This document shows positions 45,418 to 54,107 of a stretch of DNA of 64,000 nt, in pieces (within the stretch, counting starts at the first letter, position 1; each line of letters begins with the position of its first letter). This DNA comes from Enterovirga rhinocerotis. GTDB taxonomy: Bacteria > Pseudomonadota > Alphaproteobacteria > Rhizobiales > Beijerinckiaceae. The stretch lies in assembly GCF_004363955.1 (NCBI RefSeq), contig NZ_SNZR01000016.1, positions 1 through 64,000 of the forward strand. Reading direction: 5' to 3'. The position numbers were made by a program, and so were the translations under genes. Under the pieces are notes generated by a model. The model was not told the origin of the DNA, searched no databases, and saw only the letters and a program-made list of their open reading frames with translations.

Positions 45418-46356
45418 ATGGCCCAAGCGACGCTGACGACGGCCCCGCCTCACAGGTCGCTTCTCGCCGATCTGAGTCATAACCGCGCCTTCCTCGGCAT
45501 CCTGTTCATGGTGCCGGCGGCCTGCATCCTCCTGTTCTTCCTGACCTACCCCCTCGGCCTCGGCGTCTGGCTCGGCTTCACCGATGCGCGGCTCAACCGG
45601 CCGGGCTTCTTCATCGGCTTCGAGAACTACGTCTCGCTGTCGGGCGATCCGATCTTCTGGCTCTCGGTCTTCAACACGCTCCTCTACACGACCGTCGCGT
45701 CCATCCTGAAATTCGCGCTCGGGCTGTGGCTGGCGCTGATCCTGAACGAGAATCTGCCGTTCAAATCCTTCTTCCGCGCCGTGGTGCTGCTGCCCTGGGT
45801 CGTGCCGACGGTGCTCTCCGCCCTCGCCTTCTGGTGGATCTTCGACAGCCAGTTCTCGATCATCTCCTGGGTGCTGATGAAGGCCGGACTGATCTCCTCG
45901 CCGATCAACTTCCTTGGCGACACGACCAATGCGCGCGCCTCCGTCATCGCGGCGAATGTCTGGCGCGGCATCCCCTTCGTCGCCATCACGCTGCTTGCGG
46001 GCCTGCAGACCATCTCGCCCTCCCTCCAGGAGGCCGCGACGCTCGACGGCGCGACGCCCTGGCAGCGCTTCCGGCACATCACGCTGCCCCTGCTGACGCC
46101 GATCATCGCCGTCGTGATGACCTTCTCGGTCCTCTTCACCTTCACCGATTTCCAGCTGATCTGGGTGCTGACGCGCGGCGGGCCGCTGAACGCGACGCAT
46201 CTCATGGCGACGCTGAGCTTCCAGCGCTTCTCCTCGGGCCAGCTTGGCGAGGGCGCCGCGATCGCGGTCGCGATGGTGCCCTTCCTGCTGGCCGCGATCC
46301 TGTTCTCCTATTTCGGCCTGCAGCGGCGCAAATGGCAGCAGGGAGGAGACGACTGA
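45418..46356 (+). CDS. Sugar-type ABC permease, MalF/UgpA-like
   Basis: 312 residues from the ATG at 45418 (MAQATLTTAPPHRSLLADL); an ATG 13 codons earlier is possible. It has six membrane helices. The EAA loop is EAATLDGATPWQRFRHITLPLLTPI, the contact to the ATPase. FRAVVLLPWVVPTVLSALAFWWIFD is a typical second helix region. It overlaps the next gene by one base. Confidence 0.93.
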   Translation: MAQATLTTAPPHRSLLADLSHNRAFLGILFMVPAACILLFFLTYPLGLGVWLGFTDARLNRPGFFIGFENYVSLSGDPIFWLSVFNTLLYTTVASILKFALGLWLALILNENLPFKSFFRAVVLLPWVVPTVLSALAFWWIFDSQFSIISWVLMKAGLISSPINFLGDTTNARASVIAANVWRGIPFVAITLLAGLQTISPSLQEAATLDGATPWQRFRHITLPLLTPIIAVVMTFSVLFTFTDFQLIWVLTRGGPLNATHLMATLSFQRFSSGQLGEGAAIAVAMVPFLLAAILFSYFGLQRRKWQQGGDD

Positions 46357-47258
46357 TGTCCGCCGCCCAGAAAGCCATGGCCGAGGCCGATCTCGTCGAC
46401 GACCGCGAGGGCATGACCTATCTGAACCGCCTGCCGAGGCGGATCGTGGTCATCTACATCCCGCTCGCGATCTTCGTCTTCGTGCTGCTCTTCCCGTTCT
46501 ACTGGATGGGCGTGACGGCGCTGAAGCCCAATGCCGAGCTCAACAACTTCAACGACTACAACCCCTTCTGGCCGTCCTCCCCGACGCTGCAGCACATCAA
46601 GTACCTGCTGACGGAGACCTCCTATCCGGGCTGGCTCTGGAACACGATGCTGGTGGCCTTCGGCTCGACGGTGCTGTCTCTCTTCTGCGCCGTCCTCGCC
46701 GCCTATGCGATCGAACGGATCCGCTTCAAGGGCTCCCGCGTGACGGGGCTGATGATCTTCCTCGCCTATCTCGTCCCGCCCTCGATCCTCTTCATCCCGC
46801 TCGCCTACATGACGATCCGCCTCGGCATCTACGACAGCCGCATGGCGCTGATCCTCACCTACCCGACCTTCCTCGTGCCGTTCTGCACCTGGCTGCTGAT
46901 GGGCTATTTCCGCTCGATTCCCTACGAACTCGAGGAATGCGCGCTGGTGGACGGCGCCTCGCGCTGGGAGATCCTGACGAAGATCATGCTGCCCCTCGCG
47001 GTGCCCGGCCTCATCTCGGCGGGCATCTTCGCCTTCACCCTGTCCTGGAACGAGTTCATCTACGCGCTGACGCTGATCGGCTCCTCGGAGAACAAGACGG
47101 TCCCGGTCGGCGTCCTGACCGAACTCGTGCGCGGCGACGTCTACGAATGGGGAGCCCTGATGGCGGGTGCGCTCGTCGGCTCCCTGCCGGTGGTGATCCT
47201 CTATTCCTTCTTCGTGGACTACTACGTGTCCTCGATGACCGGCGCCGTGAAGGAATGA
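46356..47258 (+). CDS. Sugar-type ABC permease, MalG/UgpE-like
   Basis: 300 residues with six membrane helices. The EAA-type coupling loop is EECALVDGASRWEILTKIMLPLAVPGLI, then FAFTLSWNEFIYALTLIG, the usual MalG C-terminal part. The ATG shares its A with the previous stop (TGATG). With its partner it forms the import channel. A strong hairpin follows the stop. Confidence 0.93.
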   Translation: MSAAQKAMAEADLVDDREGMTYLNRLPRRIVVIYIPLAIFVFVLLFPFYWMGVTALKPNAELNNFNDYNPFWPSSPTLQHIKYLLTETSYPGWLWNTMLVAFGSTVLSLFCAVLAAYAIERIRFKGSRVTGLMIFLAYLVPPSILFIPLAYMTIRLGIYDSRMALILTYPTFLVPFCTWLLMGYFRSIPYELEECALVDGASRWEILTKIMLPLAVPGLISAGIFAFTLSWNEFIYALTLIGSSENKTVPVGVLTELVRGDVYEWGALMAGALVGSLPVVILYSFFVDYYVSSMTGAVKE

Positions 47259-47291
47259 GAGGCTTTCGACAGATCGCTGTCGAAAGCCTCT
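47258..47291 (+). terminator. Perfect 15-bp hairpin ending the sugar ABC operon
   Basis: AGAGGCTTTCGACAG (47258-47272) pairs without mismatch with CTGTCGAAAGCCTCT (47277-47291) around ATCG. It begins at the last base of the permease gene's stop codon. There is only a TT after the stem, so it may work as a 3' stabiliser or an inefficient terminator. It is the longest perfect hairpin I noticed in the window. Confidence 0.65.
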
Positions 47292-47354
47292 TGCCAAGCG
47301 CGCCGCGTTAGGGCACATGAGCCGCCTCGCTGCGGGGTCGCAGCCGAGACGGAT

Positions 47355-47429
47355 GCGGGTGTAGCTCAGGGGTAGAGCACAACCTTGCCAAGGTTGGGGT
47401 CGAGGGTTCGAATCCCTTCGCCCGCTCCA
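47355..47429 (+). tRNA. tRNA-Gly (anticodon GCC)
   Basis: A complete cloverleaf with encoded CCA: acceptor GCGGGTG pairs with CGCCCGC (one G-U), D-arm AGCTCAGGGGTAGAGC, anticodon arm CAACC-TTGCCAA-GGTTG, T-arm GAGGG/CCCTT around TTCGAAT. The GCC anticodon reads GGC and GGT. The 275 bases that follow, up to 47704, show no gene or structure that I can support. Confidence 0.96.
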
Positions 47430-47704
47430 GTCTCTCGAGGCGCCAGGATCAGCCAGTCATCTGGCAGGACCGGCATCAAGCGATCAGGGATCGCGCCGCT
47501 TTTCTATATTGTCGTTCGTTCCCCATCGGGCGTAGCGCGAGCGAGCATGCTCGATCCGCCGGTTCTCTCACGAGCCCTGCATTCGGCCGAATCGTGTTTG
47601 GCTGGAGATACCGTCAAATGCCGACATCATGCGCGTGGCGATTGCCGACGCGCATGATGAGAGAGAGGGTGAGTGCCCGGTTGCGGCCGCAGCCGCAGAG
47701 AGGA

Positions 47705-48028
47705 TCAGCCGCCTGCCTGGATGTCCCGGATGGCCTTTTCCATCAACTCGATCATCGTGCGGTTGATGGCCTCGTCGCCGACCGAGACGCCGGCGGCTTC
47801 GAGATCGGCCTTGACCTTGCGGATCACGTCGCCGTCGCCGGCTTCCTCGAAATCGGCCATCACGACCGATTTGGCATAGGCTTCCGCATCCGCACCGGAC
47901 TTGCCGAGCTGGTCGGCAACCCACAGGCCGAGCGCCTTGTTGCGGCGGGCCGTCGCCTTGAAGCGCAGTTCCTCGTCATGAGCGAACTTCTTCTCGAAGG
48001 CGTCCCGGCGGTCGTCGAACTGGGCCAT
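47705..48028 (-). CDS. ATPase inhibitor zeta-type protein (DUF1476)
   Basis: 107 residues from the ATG at 48028 (MAQFDDRRDAFEKKFAHDEE). The whole sequence fits DUF1476: RDAFEKKFAHDEELRFKATARRNKALGLW in the N-terminal helix region, then VVMADFEEAGDGDVIRKVKADL, AINRTMIELMEKAI. In Paracoccus this protein is the zeta subunit that inserts its N-terminus into F1 and blocks ATP hydrolysis. It is restricted to alphaproteobacteria, which supports the taxonomic call. It diverges from purC, a neighbourhood common in the class. Confidence 0.92.
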   Translation of the reverse strand: MAQFDDRRDAFEKKFAHDEELRFKATARRNKALGLWVADQLGKSGADAEAYAKSVVMADFEEAGDGDVIRKVKADLEAAGVSVGDEAINRTMIELMEKAIRDIQAGG

Positions 48029-48327
48029 GCTGCTCCGTCCTCTGGATGGTTCTGTCGCGAACGCATATGCGGTCGCGGCCAGCGATTGCCAAGCTCCTTG
48101 CCAGGGTCTTGCGGCCGGTTCGTGACGGAGGCCTTGGATATGCCGCTTTCCCGCACCATAATGACGGCAATTCCCCAGCCTGCGTTGCCCCGCACTGGTC
48201 GATCGTCTAGGTTCCGCCCGGACGCGACCGGTCTGCATCGCATTTCGGCCGCGCCGCGCACAAGCCGCGGACCAAAGTCGAGGAGCCCCGGCAGCCCATG
48301 GATTTTCTCAAACCACGGTACACGCCT

Positions 48328-49092
48328 ATGAACCGCCGCCGTCGCATCTACGAGGGTAAGGCGAAGGTCCTGTATGAGGGACCCGAGCCCGGCACCTTGA
48401 TCCAGCACTTCAAGGACGACGCGACAGCGTTCAACGCCAAGAAACACGAGGTGATCGACGGCAAGGGCGTGCTGAACAACCGGATCTCGGAATACGTCTT
48501 CCAGCACCTCAACGACATCGGCGTGCCGACGCATTTCATCCGCCGGCTGAACATGCGCGAGCAGCTCATCCGCGAGGTCGAGATCATCCCGCTCGAGGTC
48601 GTGGTCCGCAACGTCGCCGCCGGCTCGCTCGCGACCCGTCTCGGCCTCGAGGAAGGCACCCAGCTGCCGCGCTCGATCATCGAGTTCTACTACAAGAACG
48701 ACGCCCTCAACGATCCGATGGTCTCGGAGGAGCACGTCACGGCCTTCGGCTGGGCGACGCCCCAGGAGATCGACGACATCATGGCCCTCGCCATCCGGGT
48801 CAACGACTTCCTGTCGGGCCTCTTCCTCGGCGTCGGCATCCGGCTCGTCGATTTCAAGATGGAGACGGGACGGCTCTGGGAAGGCGATCTCATGCGTATC
48901 GTCGTCGCCGACGAGATCTCGCCCGATTCGTGCCGGCTCTGGGACATCAAGAGCCAGGACAAGCTCGACAAGGACCGCTTCCGGCGCGACCTCGGGGGCC
49001 TGATCGAGGCCTATTCGGAGGTCGCCCGCCGCCTCGGCATCCTGGGCGAGAACGAGAAGATCCAGACCGGCGGCCCGCGCCTCGTGCAGTGA
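48328..49092 (+). CDS. purC: Phosphoribosylaminoimidazole-succinocarboxamide synthase PurC
   Basis: 254 residues from the ATG at 48328 ([20 protein letters not shown]), the start that matches alphaproteobacterial homologues; an ATG ten codons earlier is in frame and nearer to a GAGGAG site. [53 protein letters not shown] and [23 protein letters not shown] are all SAICAR synthetase signatures. It joins CAIR and aspartate using ATP in purine synthesis. The 299 bases between this start and the divergent zeta-type gene hold the promoters; I saw no riboswitch there. Confidence 0.97.
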   Translation: MNRRRRIYEGKAKVLYEGPEPGTLIQHFKDDATAFNAKKHEVIDGKGVLNNRISEYVFQHLNDIGVPTHFIRRLNMREQLIREVEIIPLEVVVRNVAAGSLATRLGLEEGTQLPRSIIEFYYKNDALNDPMVSEEHVTAFGWATPQEIDDIMALAIRVNDFLSGLFLGVGIRLVDFKMETGRLWEGDLMRIVVADEISPDSCRLWDIKSQDKLDKDRFRRDLGGLIEAYSEVARRLGILGENEKIQTGGPRLVQ

Positions 49093-49113
49093 GCCCCACG
49101 GCAAGAACGACCC

Positions 49114-49138
49114 AAGCCCGGCCTTGCGCCGGGCTTTT
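49114..49138 (+). terminator. Intrinsic terminator of purC
   Basis: AAGCCCGGC (49114-49122) pairs with GCCGGGCTT (49128-49136), followed by TTTT. It ends 46 bases after the purC stop, and its T-run overlaps a parS-like palindrome. Confidence 0.8.
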
Positions 49139-49149
49139 CACGTGAAACG
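49134..49149. other. Second parS-like site
   Basis: The central 12 bases TTTCACGTGAAA are the perfect parS core, and the C that follows also fits. Against TGTTTCACGTGAAACA, 13 of 16 positions match; the outer bases are C, T and G instead of T, G and A. It lies between purC and the thioesterase gene, about 11 kb from the perfect site in rsmG, a normal distance for ParB-site clusters. Confidence 0.6.
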
Positions 49150-49168
49150 TCTCAGGACCGGTCCTGTC

Positions 49169-49639
49169 GTGTCGAACCCGCCGCCGAACGCGCCCCGTGA
49201 CGACGTCTACGATCCCGCAGCCGATGGCTGGACGCCTCTTCCGGACCAGGGCTTCATCCAGCTCGTCGGCCCCGTCTGGACGAGGCGCCATGCCGATGGC
49301 CAGCGCCGCTACGGCTTCCTGCCCGAACCACGCCACGCCAATCTGGTCGGCCTCGTCCAGGGCGGGATGGTCATGACCTTCGCGGATCGAGGCCTCGGCC
49401 TCCTGGCCTGGGAAGCAGCGGGCGGACCGGCCGTCACGCTCTCCTACGAGCATCATTTCGTCGGTCCCGGCCGGATCGGCAGCTTTCTCGAACTCTCCGG
49501 CGAAGTCGTCCGCAAGACGACGGGGATCGTGTTCATGCGCGGGCTCGTCACGGACGGCTCGCAGGTCGTGGCGTCCTGCCAAGGGACCTGGAAAATCCTC
49601 TCGAAGCGCCGCGCCCATGCGCCCGTCGGGCTGGACTGA
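49169..49639 (+). CDS. PaaI-like hotdog-fold thioesterase
   Basis: 156 residues from the GTG at 49169. Earlier in-frame starts fall inside the purC terminator or the parS-like site, so they are unlikely. GFLPEPRHANLVGLVQGGMVMTFADRGLGLLAW carries the hotdog helix with the conserved His-Asn and Gly-Gly-Met-Asp-like pattern of the PaaI family. VTLSYEHHFVGPGRIGSFLELSGEVVRKTTGIVFMRGLV supplies the sheet. Members hydrolyse acyl-CoA thioesters, often phenylacetyl-CoA derivatives. The substrate is unknown. The 3' end overlaps the next gene by 23 bases. Confidence 0.85.
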   Translation: MSNPPPNAPRDDVYDPAADGWTPLPDQGFIQLVGPVWTRRHADGQRRYGFLPEPRHANLVGLVQGGMVMTFADRGLGLLAWEAAGGPAVTLSYEHHFVGPGRIGSFLELSGEVVRKTTGIVFMRGLVTDGSQVVASCQGTWKILSKRRAHAPVGLD

Positions 49640-50228
49640 CGCCATCCGGCGGAGGTGGAGGCCGGCCTGCGGCTGCGTCGCGGGGGCGGCTCTCGTCGTC
49701 CTCTCGGCGGGAGCCTGCCGCGAACTGGCGACGCTCGTCGACGTCGCCTTCCCGACGGCCGTGCCGGGCCTTCCGGGCGACCGGCCCTGGGTCTCGCTTC
49801 CCGTGAACCGCTGGCTAACCGAGCCTGGGATCGAACCGATCGCGATCTCGGCCTGTTTCGCACCCGCCTGCGCCGCGCCGGCGGCCGTGATGATGTTCCG
49901 CGCCCATGGGCCAGAGGGCATCCGCCTCGCCCAGGCGGCCGCCGATCCCGCGCGTCTCGTCGCTCAGTTGAAAGCCGGCCCTCGTGCGCCGGCCGACCGG
50001 CGTGGCCGCCGTCCGCCGCGAGCCCTGGCATCCGCCGAACCCGCATCGGAAGGCGGCCTGACCGGATACGCGATCCGTCTCGAGCGGCCCGGCGGCGGAC
50101 GTTCGGCCGCCGGCTACGTTCTCGCGGCGAGCCGGGGAGGGGCGACCACGGCGCTCGTGATCGTCACCCCGACGCCCGACGAAGCCGCGCGGCTCGCCCG
50201 CGCCGTCGCTCCCCGTCTCGCGGACTGA
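49617..50228 (+). CDS. Exported protein of unknown function
   Basis: 203 residues. A hydrophobic segment (CVAGAALVVLSAGACRELATL) near the N-terminus could be a signal peptide, perhaps with a lipid-attachment Cys (SAGAC), though the lipobox is imperfect. The mature part is Ala/Arg/Pro-rich with short beta stretches (GYAIRLERPGGGRSAAGYVLAAS). No family is recognised. It overlaps the thioesterase gene by 23 bases, which suggests shared expression. Confidence 0.55.
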   Translation: MRPSGWTDAIRRRWRPACGCVAGAALVVLSAGACRELATLVDVAFPTAVPGLPGDRPWVSLPVNRWLTEPGIEPIAISACFAPACAAPAAVMMFRAHGPEGIRLAQAAADPARLVAQLKAGPRAPADRRGRRPPRALASAEPASEGGLTGYAIRLERPGGGRSAAGYVLAASRGGATTALVIVTPTPDEAARLARAVAPRLAD

Positions 50229-50234
50229 CGCCCG

Positions 50235-50564
50235 TCAGAGCAGCGATTTCAGCGCGCTGCGCCGGATCAGCTGGTTCTGCTGAGCGGTGATCAGATGAGC
50301 GGACGCCTGCAGATAGGCTGGCCATTCCGGATCCTTGTCCCGCGCGGCCGCGCGGCGCTCGAGATCGGCGAGGCTCTCGTATTCCCACAGGTGGATGATC
50401 TGGTTGAGCGCACCATGCGCGCTGACGAAGACCCCGATCGGCGGACGCAAATGCCGGAGCTGCACGGGCATCGCCAGACGATCGAACACGTCGAGAAACT
50501 CGGGCATCTTGCGAAGCGCGATCGTGTAGGTGCGCAGATCGACGAGGGGCAGGTTCTCGGCCAC
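50235..50564 (-). CDS. NIPSNAP-family protein
   Basis: 109 residues matching the NIPSNAP ferredoxin-like fold: LVDLRTYTIALRKMPEFLDVF opens the domain, then GVFVSAHGALNQIIHLWEYESLADLERRAAARDKDPEW, a very typical core. Bacterial NIPSNAP proteins have no settled function; some resemble monooxygenase-like dimeric barrels. A good GGAGG site precedes the ATG on the leftward strand. It converges with the preceding exported-protein gene, seven bases apart. Confidence 0.9.
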   Translation of the reverse strand: MAENLPLVDLRTYTIALRKMPEFLDVFDRLAMPVQLRHLRPPIGVFVSAHGALNQIIHLWEYESLADLERRAAARDKDPEWPAYLQASAHLITAQQNQLIRRSALKSLL

Positions 50565-50778
50565 GTTTGTCCTCCTGGCGCCGTTTCGTCGACGCCGCCC
50601 GAGACCATAATCCGCTGGAGGGTCAGGTCCAGAGAAGGGAGCGACTGTCCGCGGCCCGCCCCATCGCCCGAAACAAACCCTTCAGCTCGACAGCCCTCGG
50701 CCGCAGGCCATCGGGCGACCTCTTCCTCTCATGATCGCGAGCCGTGTTGCCCTCCGCCGCACCGGTCATGGAGCCCCG

Positions 50779-53628
50779 TCAGGACCAGAGAAAATCGGAA
50801 CCGCCGAGTTGAGCGGGATTCGTCATGCCCAGCATGCGGATGGTGATGTCGGCCCGACCATCGCCGTTGGCGTCGACCTGAAGCAGATCGGCTCCCGCGA
50901 AGCGGGCTTCGGAATTCCCGGTGCCCGAGAAGGTGCCGTCACCGAGATAGGCGAAGCTGCCGGCCAGCAACCCTTCGAAGACGAGCTTGTCCTGCTGGCC
51001 GCCCGTGCCGCTGAAATCGGTGACGGTATCGATCCCCGAGAGCAGCGACGTATAGACGAACTGGTCGGCCCCTACCCCGCCGGTCAGGGTATCGTCGCCT
51101 CGGCCGCCGACCAGCCGATCGCCGTCGAGGTGATCGCCCCCACGGATCGTGTCGGCCCGCTTGCCGCCGTTCACGACGAAGGCGATGTCGGCAAGGCCCG
51201 TCAGATCGAGCGTGTTGCCGCCGCCATGGAGGTTGAACACCTGCGTCAGCACATCCGCGTCGGTCAGGTCGACCGCACCGGCGGACATCAGCGTGATCGC
51301 CCCCGTCTCGAGACTCGTGAAGGCATCGAGCTGCGCGGCCGAGAGCGAGACGGCTCCCATGCTCTCGAGCCGCTCGATATCGTCGGCAATGGCGGCATGC
51401 GATAGCCGGATCGGTGCGCCGGCCACGTCGAGCAGCAGAGTGTCGAAGCCGCTTCCACCCCGATAGCTTTCGCCGATGACGATGTCGGCCTGCCCCGTGA
51501 TGACGAGCGTGTCGTCGCCGGCGCCGCCGTCGATGACGTCCTTCGCGCGCCCTCCGGTGATGATGTCTCCCCAGACGCCACCGGTGATGATGTCGGCGCC
51601 AGCCCCACCGTTCAGGACGCCACTCCCGCTGATGACGTCGTTTCCGCTGCCGCCGTTCACGGTCAAGCAGCCGCAGCCGCCGAGCGTGATCGTGTTGCCG
51701 GCGGTCGCGAGGTTGATCGTGGACAGCGACAGATAGGACGCATCGGTCAGGTCGATCGTGCCCGCCGTCGTGACGCTCACCTCTCCGACATCCAGCCTGG
51801 AGAAGGTGTCGAGCTGCGCCGCAGTGAGGCGGACGGCTCCGTCGGAATCCAGCGCCTCGACATCCGCTCCGACCGTGACCCGGCTGATGTCGATCGTCGC
51901 CGGCGTGTCGGCCCGCAGGCGGAGGGTGTCGAAGCCGGCCCCGCCGATATAGATCTCGCCCGGAACGAGCTCCGCCTGGGAGACGGCGATGAACGTATCG
52001 TCGCCGGCTCCGCCATCGAGGACGTCGCGTCCCAACCCGCCCCATAGGGTATCGGAGTTCAGGCCTCCGCGAAGCAGATCATTTCCCCTTCCGCCGAAGA
52101 GATTGGACGGCCCGTCACCGCCGATGATCGTATCGTTACGCGTGCCCCCGAAAATGTCGTAACCCCACCATTGGCCTTTGAGATTGATCTCGTTTCCGAA
52201 GTTGCTCAGGTAGATGTTGTCGACATAGGCTTGGCGAGCAAACGTGGGATCCCCCGGAAGGTCGATCGATCCTCCTCTCGAGATGATCACCGTATCGCCC
52301 GACACCCTCTGGAACCCACCGAATTGCTGGGCGGTCATCGTCACAGCATTGTCGAAGATCAGTTCCTCGACATCGGCATCGACGATCACCCGCGTGATAT
52401 CGTAGGCCTCCATCCCCAGAAGGCTGAGCCCGTCGTAACCGGCGCCGCCGGTATAGCGCTCGCCGACCGCGAGTTCGTCCTGAGCGCTCACGAGGAAGAG
52501 GTCGTGCCCGTCGCCGCCATCGAGCACGTCGCGGCCGAGCCCGCCGATCAGCACGTCGCTTCCGCCGCCGCCGAACAGCCTGTCGTGTCCCGAGCCGCCA
52601 TCGATCAGATCGCCACCGTTGACGTCGTCGCTTCCCGTGATGTGGTCGGCTCCCGTCCCTCCCGCGATGGTCAGGACACCCGCCGAAACTCCGGCCAGGC
52701 TGAACGTATTGGTGCCGTTCGCCAGGACGAAACCGGCGACGTCCACGCTCCGCCCGGCCAGGTCGACGCCCCCCGCATCAGCGATCAGGATCGTGCCCCC
52801 TTCGAGGCTGCGGAACCCGGTCAATTGCGCCCGCGAGAGGGAAACGGCGTCCACGACATCCAGCACTTCCACGTCGCTGATGGTCACGCCGTCGAGATCG
52901 ACGAGCTCGTCGGCCTCGATCGCGAGCGTATCGGTGCCCGCGCCGCCGTCGTAATGCTCGCCTGCGACGAGATCCGAGGCCGCCGCGATGACGAGGCGGT
53001 CGTTGCCACCGCCGCCGCTGACGGAATCCAACCCGCTTCCGCCGATGAGGACATCGCTCCCGGCTCCGCCGACGAGGATGTCGTCGCCAAAGCCGCCATC
53101 GATGACGTTGCCGGCCTCGCCACCTCTGACGACATCGTTCCCGATATTGCCGATCACTTGGTAGCGGGCATTGGCGGTTCCCACGAGCGTCAGGACATTG
53201 CCGTCGGCGTGGAGGTCGAACCGCGTGTTGAGGACGGCCGAATTGCTCAGGTCGACGAGACCGCCATCCGTCAGCGTGATGCCGGCCGCCTCCACCCTGG
53301 TGAAGGCCCCGAGTTGCGCCGACGCCAACATGACCGCGCCGCGCGCCTTGAGCTGCTCCACCCCGGTGATGATCGTTCCGGACAGGTCGATCGTGGCCGT
53401 GGTGTCCAGGAAGAGCTGATCGACACCGAGTCCGCCATCATAGGTCTCGCCGTCGACGATCTCGTTCTGCGCGAAGATATCGAAGCGATCGGCCCCGTTG
53501 CCACCGAAGAGCAGATCCCGCCCCCGTCCCCCGATCAGGATGTCGTTGCCGGCGAAGGCGTTGATCGTGTCCGCGCCGGCGGTTCCCGTCAGGGTTTCAC
53601 CCGCATCCGTCCCGGTGATGATGGCCAT
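50779..53628 (-). CDS. Secreted RTX calcium-binding protein with five repeated modules
   Basis: 949 residues, strongly acidic and Gly/Asp-rich. It contains hemolysin-type nonapeptide repeats (GGxGxDxLx) in runs, and a larger unit repeated five times. Each unit has a nonapeptide run, then E-x-Y-x-GG-x-G-x-D, a VExL strand, a GAVxLxxAQLxxF helix, a VDLT/VDLS strand and a GNxxxLxG strand. These begin near residues 60, 220, 385, 545 and 705. The last 110 residues (GADQFVYTSLLSGIDTVTDF, then DANGDGRADITIRMLG) match the serralysin-type C-terminal secretion domain. Such proteins leave the cell by type I secretion, and the repeats fold as Ca2+-bound beta-rolls outside. There is no catalytic domain, so a surface-layer or adhesin role is likely. 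No type I secretion genes lie nearby. Confidence 0.9.
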   Translation of the reverse strand: MAIITGTDAGETLTGTAGADTINAFAGNDILIGGRGRDLLFGGNGADRFDIFAQNEIVDGETYDGGLGVDQLFLDTTATIDLSGTIITGVEQLKARGAVMLASAQLGAFTRVEAAGITLTDGGLVDLSNSAVLNTRFDLHADGNVLTLVGTANARYQVIGNIGNDVVRGGEAGNVIDGGFGDDILVGGAGSDVLIGGSGLDSVSGGGGNDRLVIAAASDLVAGEHYDGGAGTDTLAIEADELVDLDGVTISDVEVLDVVDAVSLSRAQLTGFRSLEGGTILIADAGGVDLAGRSVDVAGFVLANGTNTFSLAGVSAGVLTIAGGTGADHITGSDDVNGGDLIDGGSGHDRLFGGGGSDVLIGGLGRDVLDGGDGHDLFLVSAQDELAVGERYTGGAGYDGLSLLGMEAYDITRVIVDADVEELIFDNAVTMTAQQFGGFQRVSGDTVIISRGGSIDLPGDPTFARQAYVDNIYLSNFGNEINLKGQWWGYDIFGGTRNDTIIGGDGPSNLFGGRGNDLLRGGLNSDTLWGGLGRDVLDGGAGDDTFIAVSQAELVPGEIYIGGAGFDTLRLRADTPATIDISRVTVGADVEALDSDGAVRLTAAQLDTFSRLDVGEVSVTTAGTIDLTDASYLSLSTINLATAGNTITLGGCGCLTVNGGSGNDVISGSGVLNGGAGADIITGGVWGDIITGGRAKDVIDGGAGDDTLVITGQADIVIGESYRGGSGFDTLLLDVAGAPIRLSHAAIADDIERLESMGAVSLSAAQLDAFTSLETGAITLMSAGAVDLTDADVLTQVFNLHGGGNTLDLTGLADIAFVVNGGKRADTIRGGDHLDGDRLVGGRGDDTLTGGVGADQFVYTSLLSGIDTVTDFSGTGGQQDKLVFEGLLAGSFAYLGDGTFSGTGNSEARFAGADLLQVDANGDGRADITIRMLGMTNPAQLGGSDFLWS

Positions 53629-53736
53629 GCTCGCACCCGCAGTCGAGGCGAAGTTCTCGCCAAGCTTTCAAGCTTGTCCTATCCGAAAACTCTTGGCTGT
53701 ACAGGCCGACGAATGGCCGATCTCGGTATTTACTTC

Positions 53737-54006
53737 CTAGAGCCTCGCGAGCTGCCAGACGGCGAAGACCGCCAGCACCACCGGGACCGCCGCGACCAGG
53801 AGGAGGATGGGGAGTTCGGCACGAACCGAATAGCCCGCATGGCTGACGCCGATCCAGAAATTCACGGCGGCGATCACGACCCAGACCGGGATGAAGGCCT
53901 TGGCGGCCCCGCTCTGTCCCCCGACAGCGGCTCCCCAGAGGTGCCCGAAAAGGAGGAAAAGCCCGAGCAGCACGATGCCGCCGAAGATCACCAACGTCAT
54001 ATGCAT
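53737..54006 (-). CDS. Small three-helix membrane protein of unknown function
   Basis: 89 residues with three hydrophobic segments: VIFGGIVLLGLFLLFGHLWG, FIPVWVVIAAVNFWIGVSHA and ILLLVAAVPVVLAVFAVW. There are few charged residues and no known motif. It lies upstream of the RTX gene on the same strand, 108 bases away, but nothing links the two. The spacer 53629-53736 is slightly AT-richer and may hold the RTX promoter. Confidence 0.7.
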   Translation of the reverse strand: MHMTLVIFGGIVLLGLFLLFGHLWGAAVGGQSGAAKAFIPVWVVIAAVNFWIGVSHAGYSVRAELPILLLVAAVPVVLAVFAVWQLARL

Positions 54007-54107
54007 CTTGCCGCCTCCCGCACATTCGAGCCCGGATGGGCCCCGTCAAACCGACCGCGAGCACCTCGCTCGGAAAACGCCTCGGCCTGCATCGCCCGAG
54101 CGGCGCG

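Noticed and set aside
47430-47704. Possible small RNA or gene after tRNA-Gly
   Set aside because: No hairpin with a U-run, no start with a ribosome site and no recognisable RNA family was found.
49124-49168. Upstream start codons for the thioesterase gene (TTG 49124, GTG 49142)
   Set aside because: They fall inside the purC terminator hairpin and the parS-like palindrome and lack a ribosome site. The peptide FHVKR is a known by-product of translating parS.
50779-53628. CRISPR-like periodicity
   Set aside because: The repeats are codon-based and diverged, lie in a single reading frame and have no unique spacers. They encode RTX motifs.
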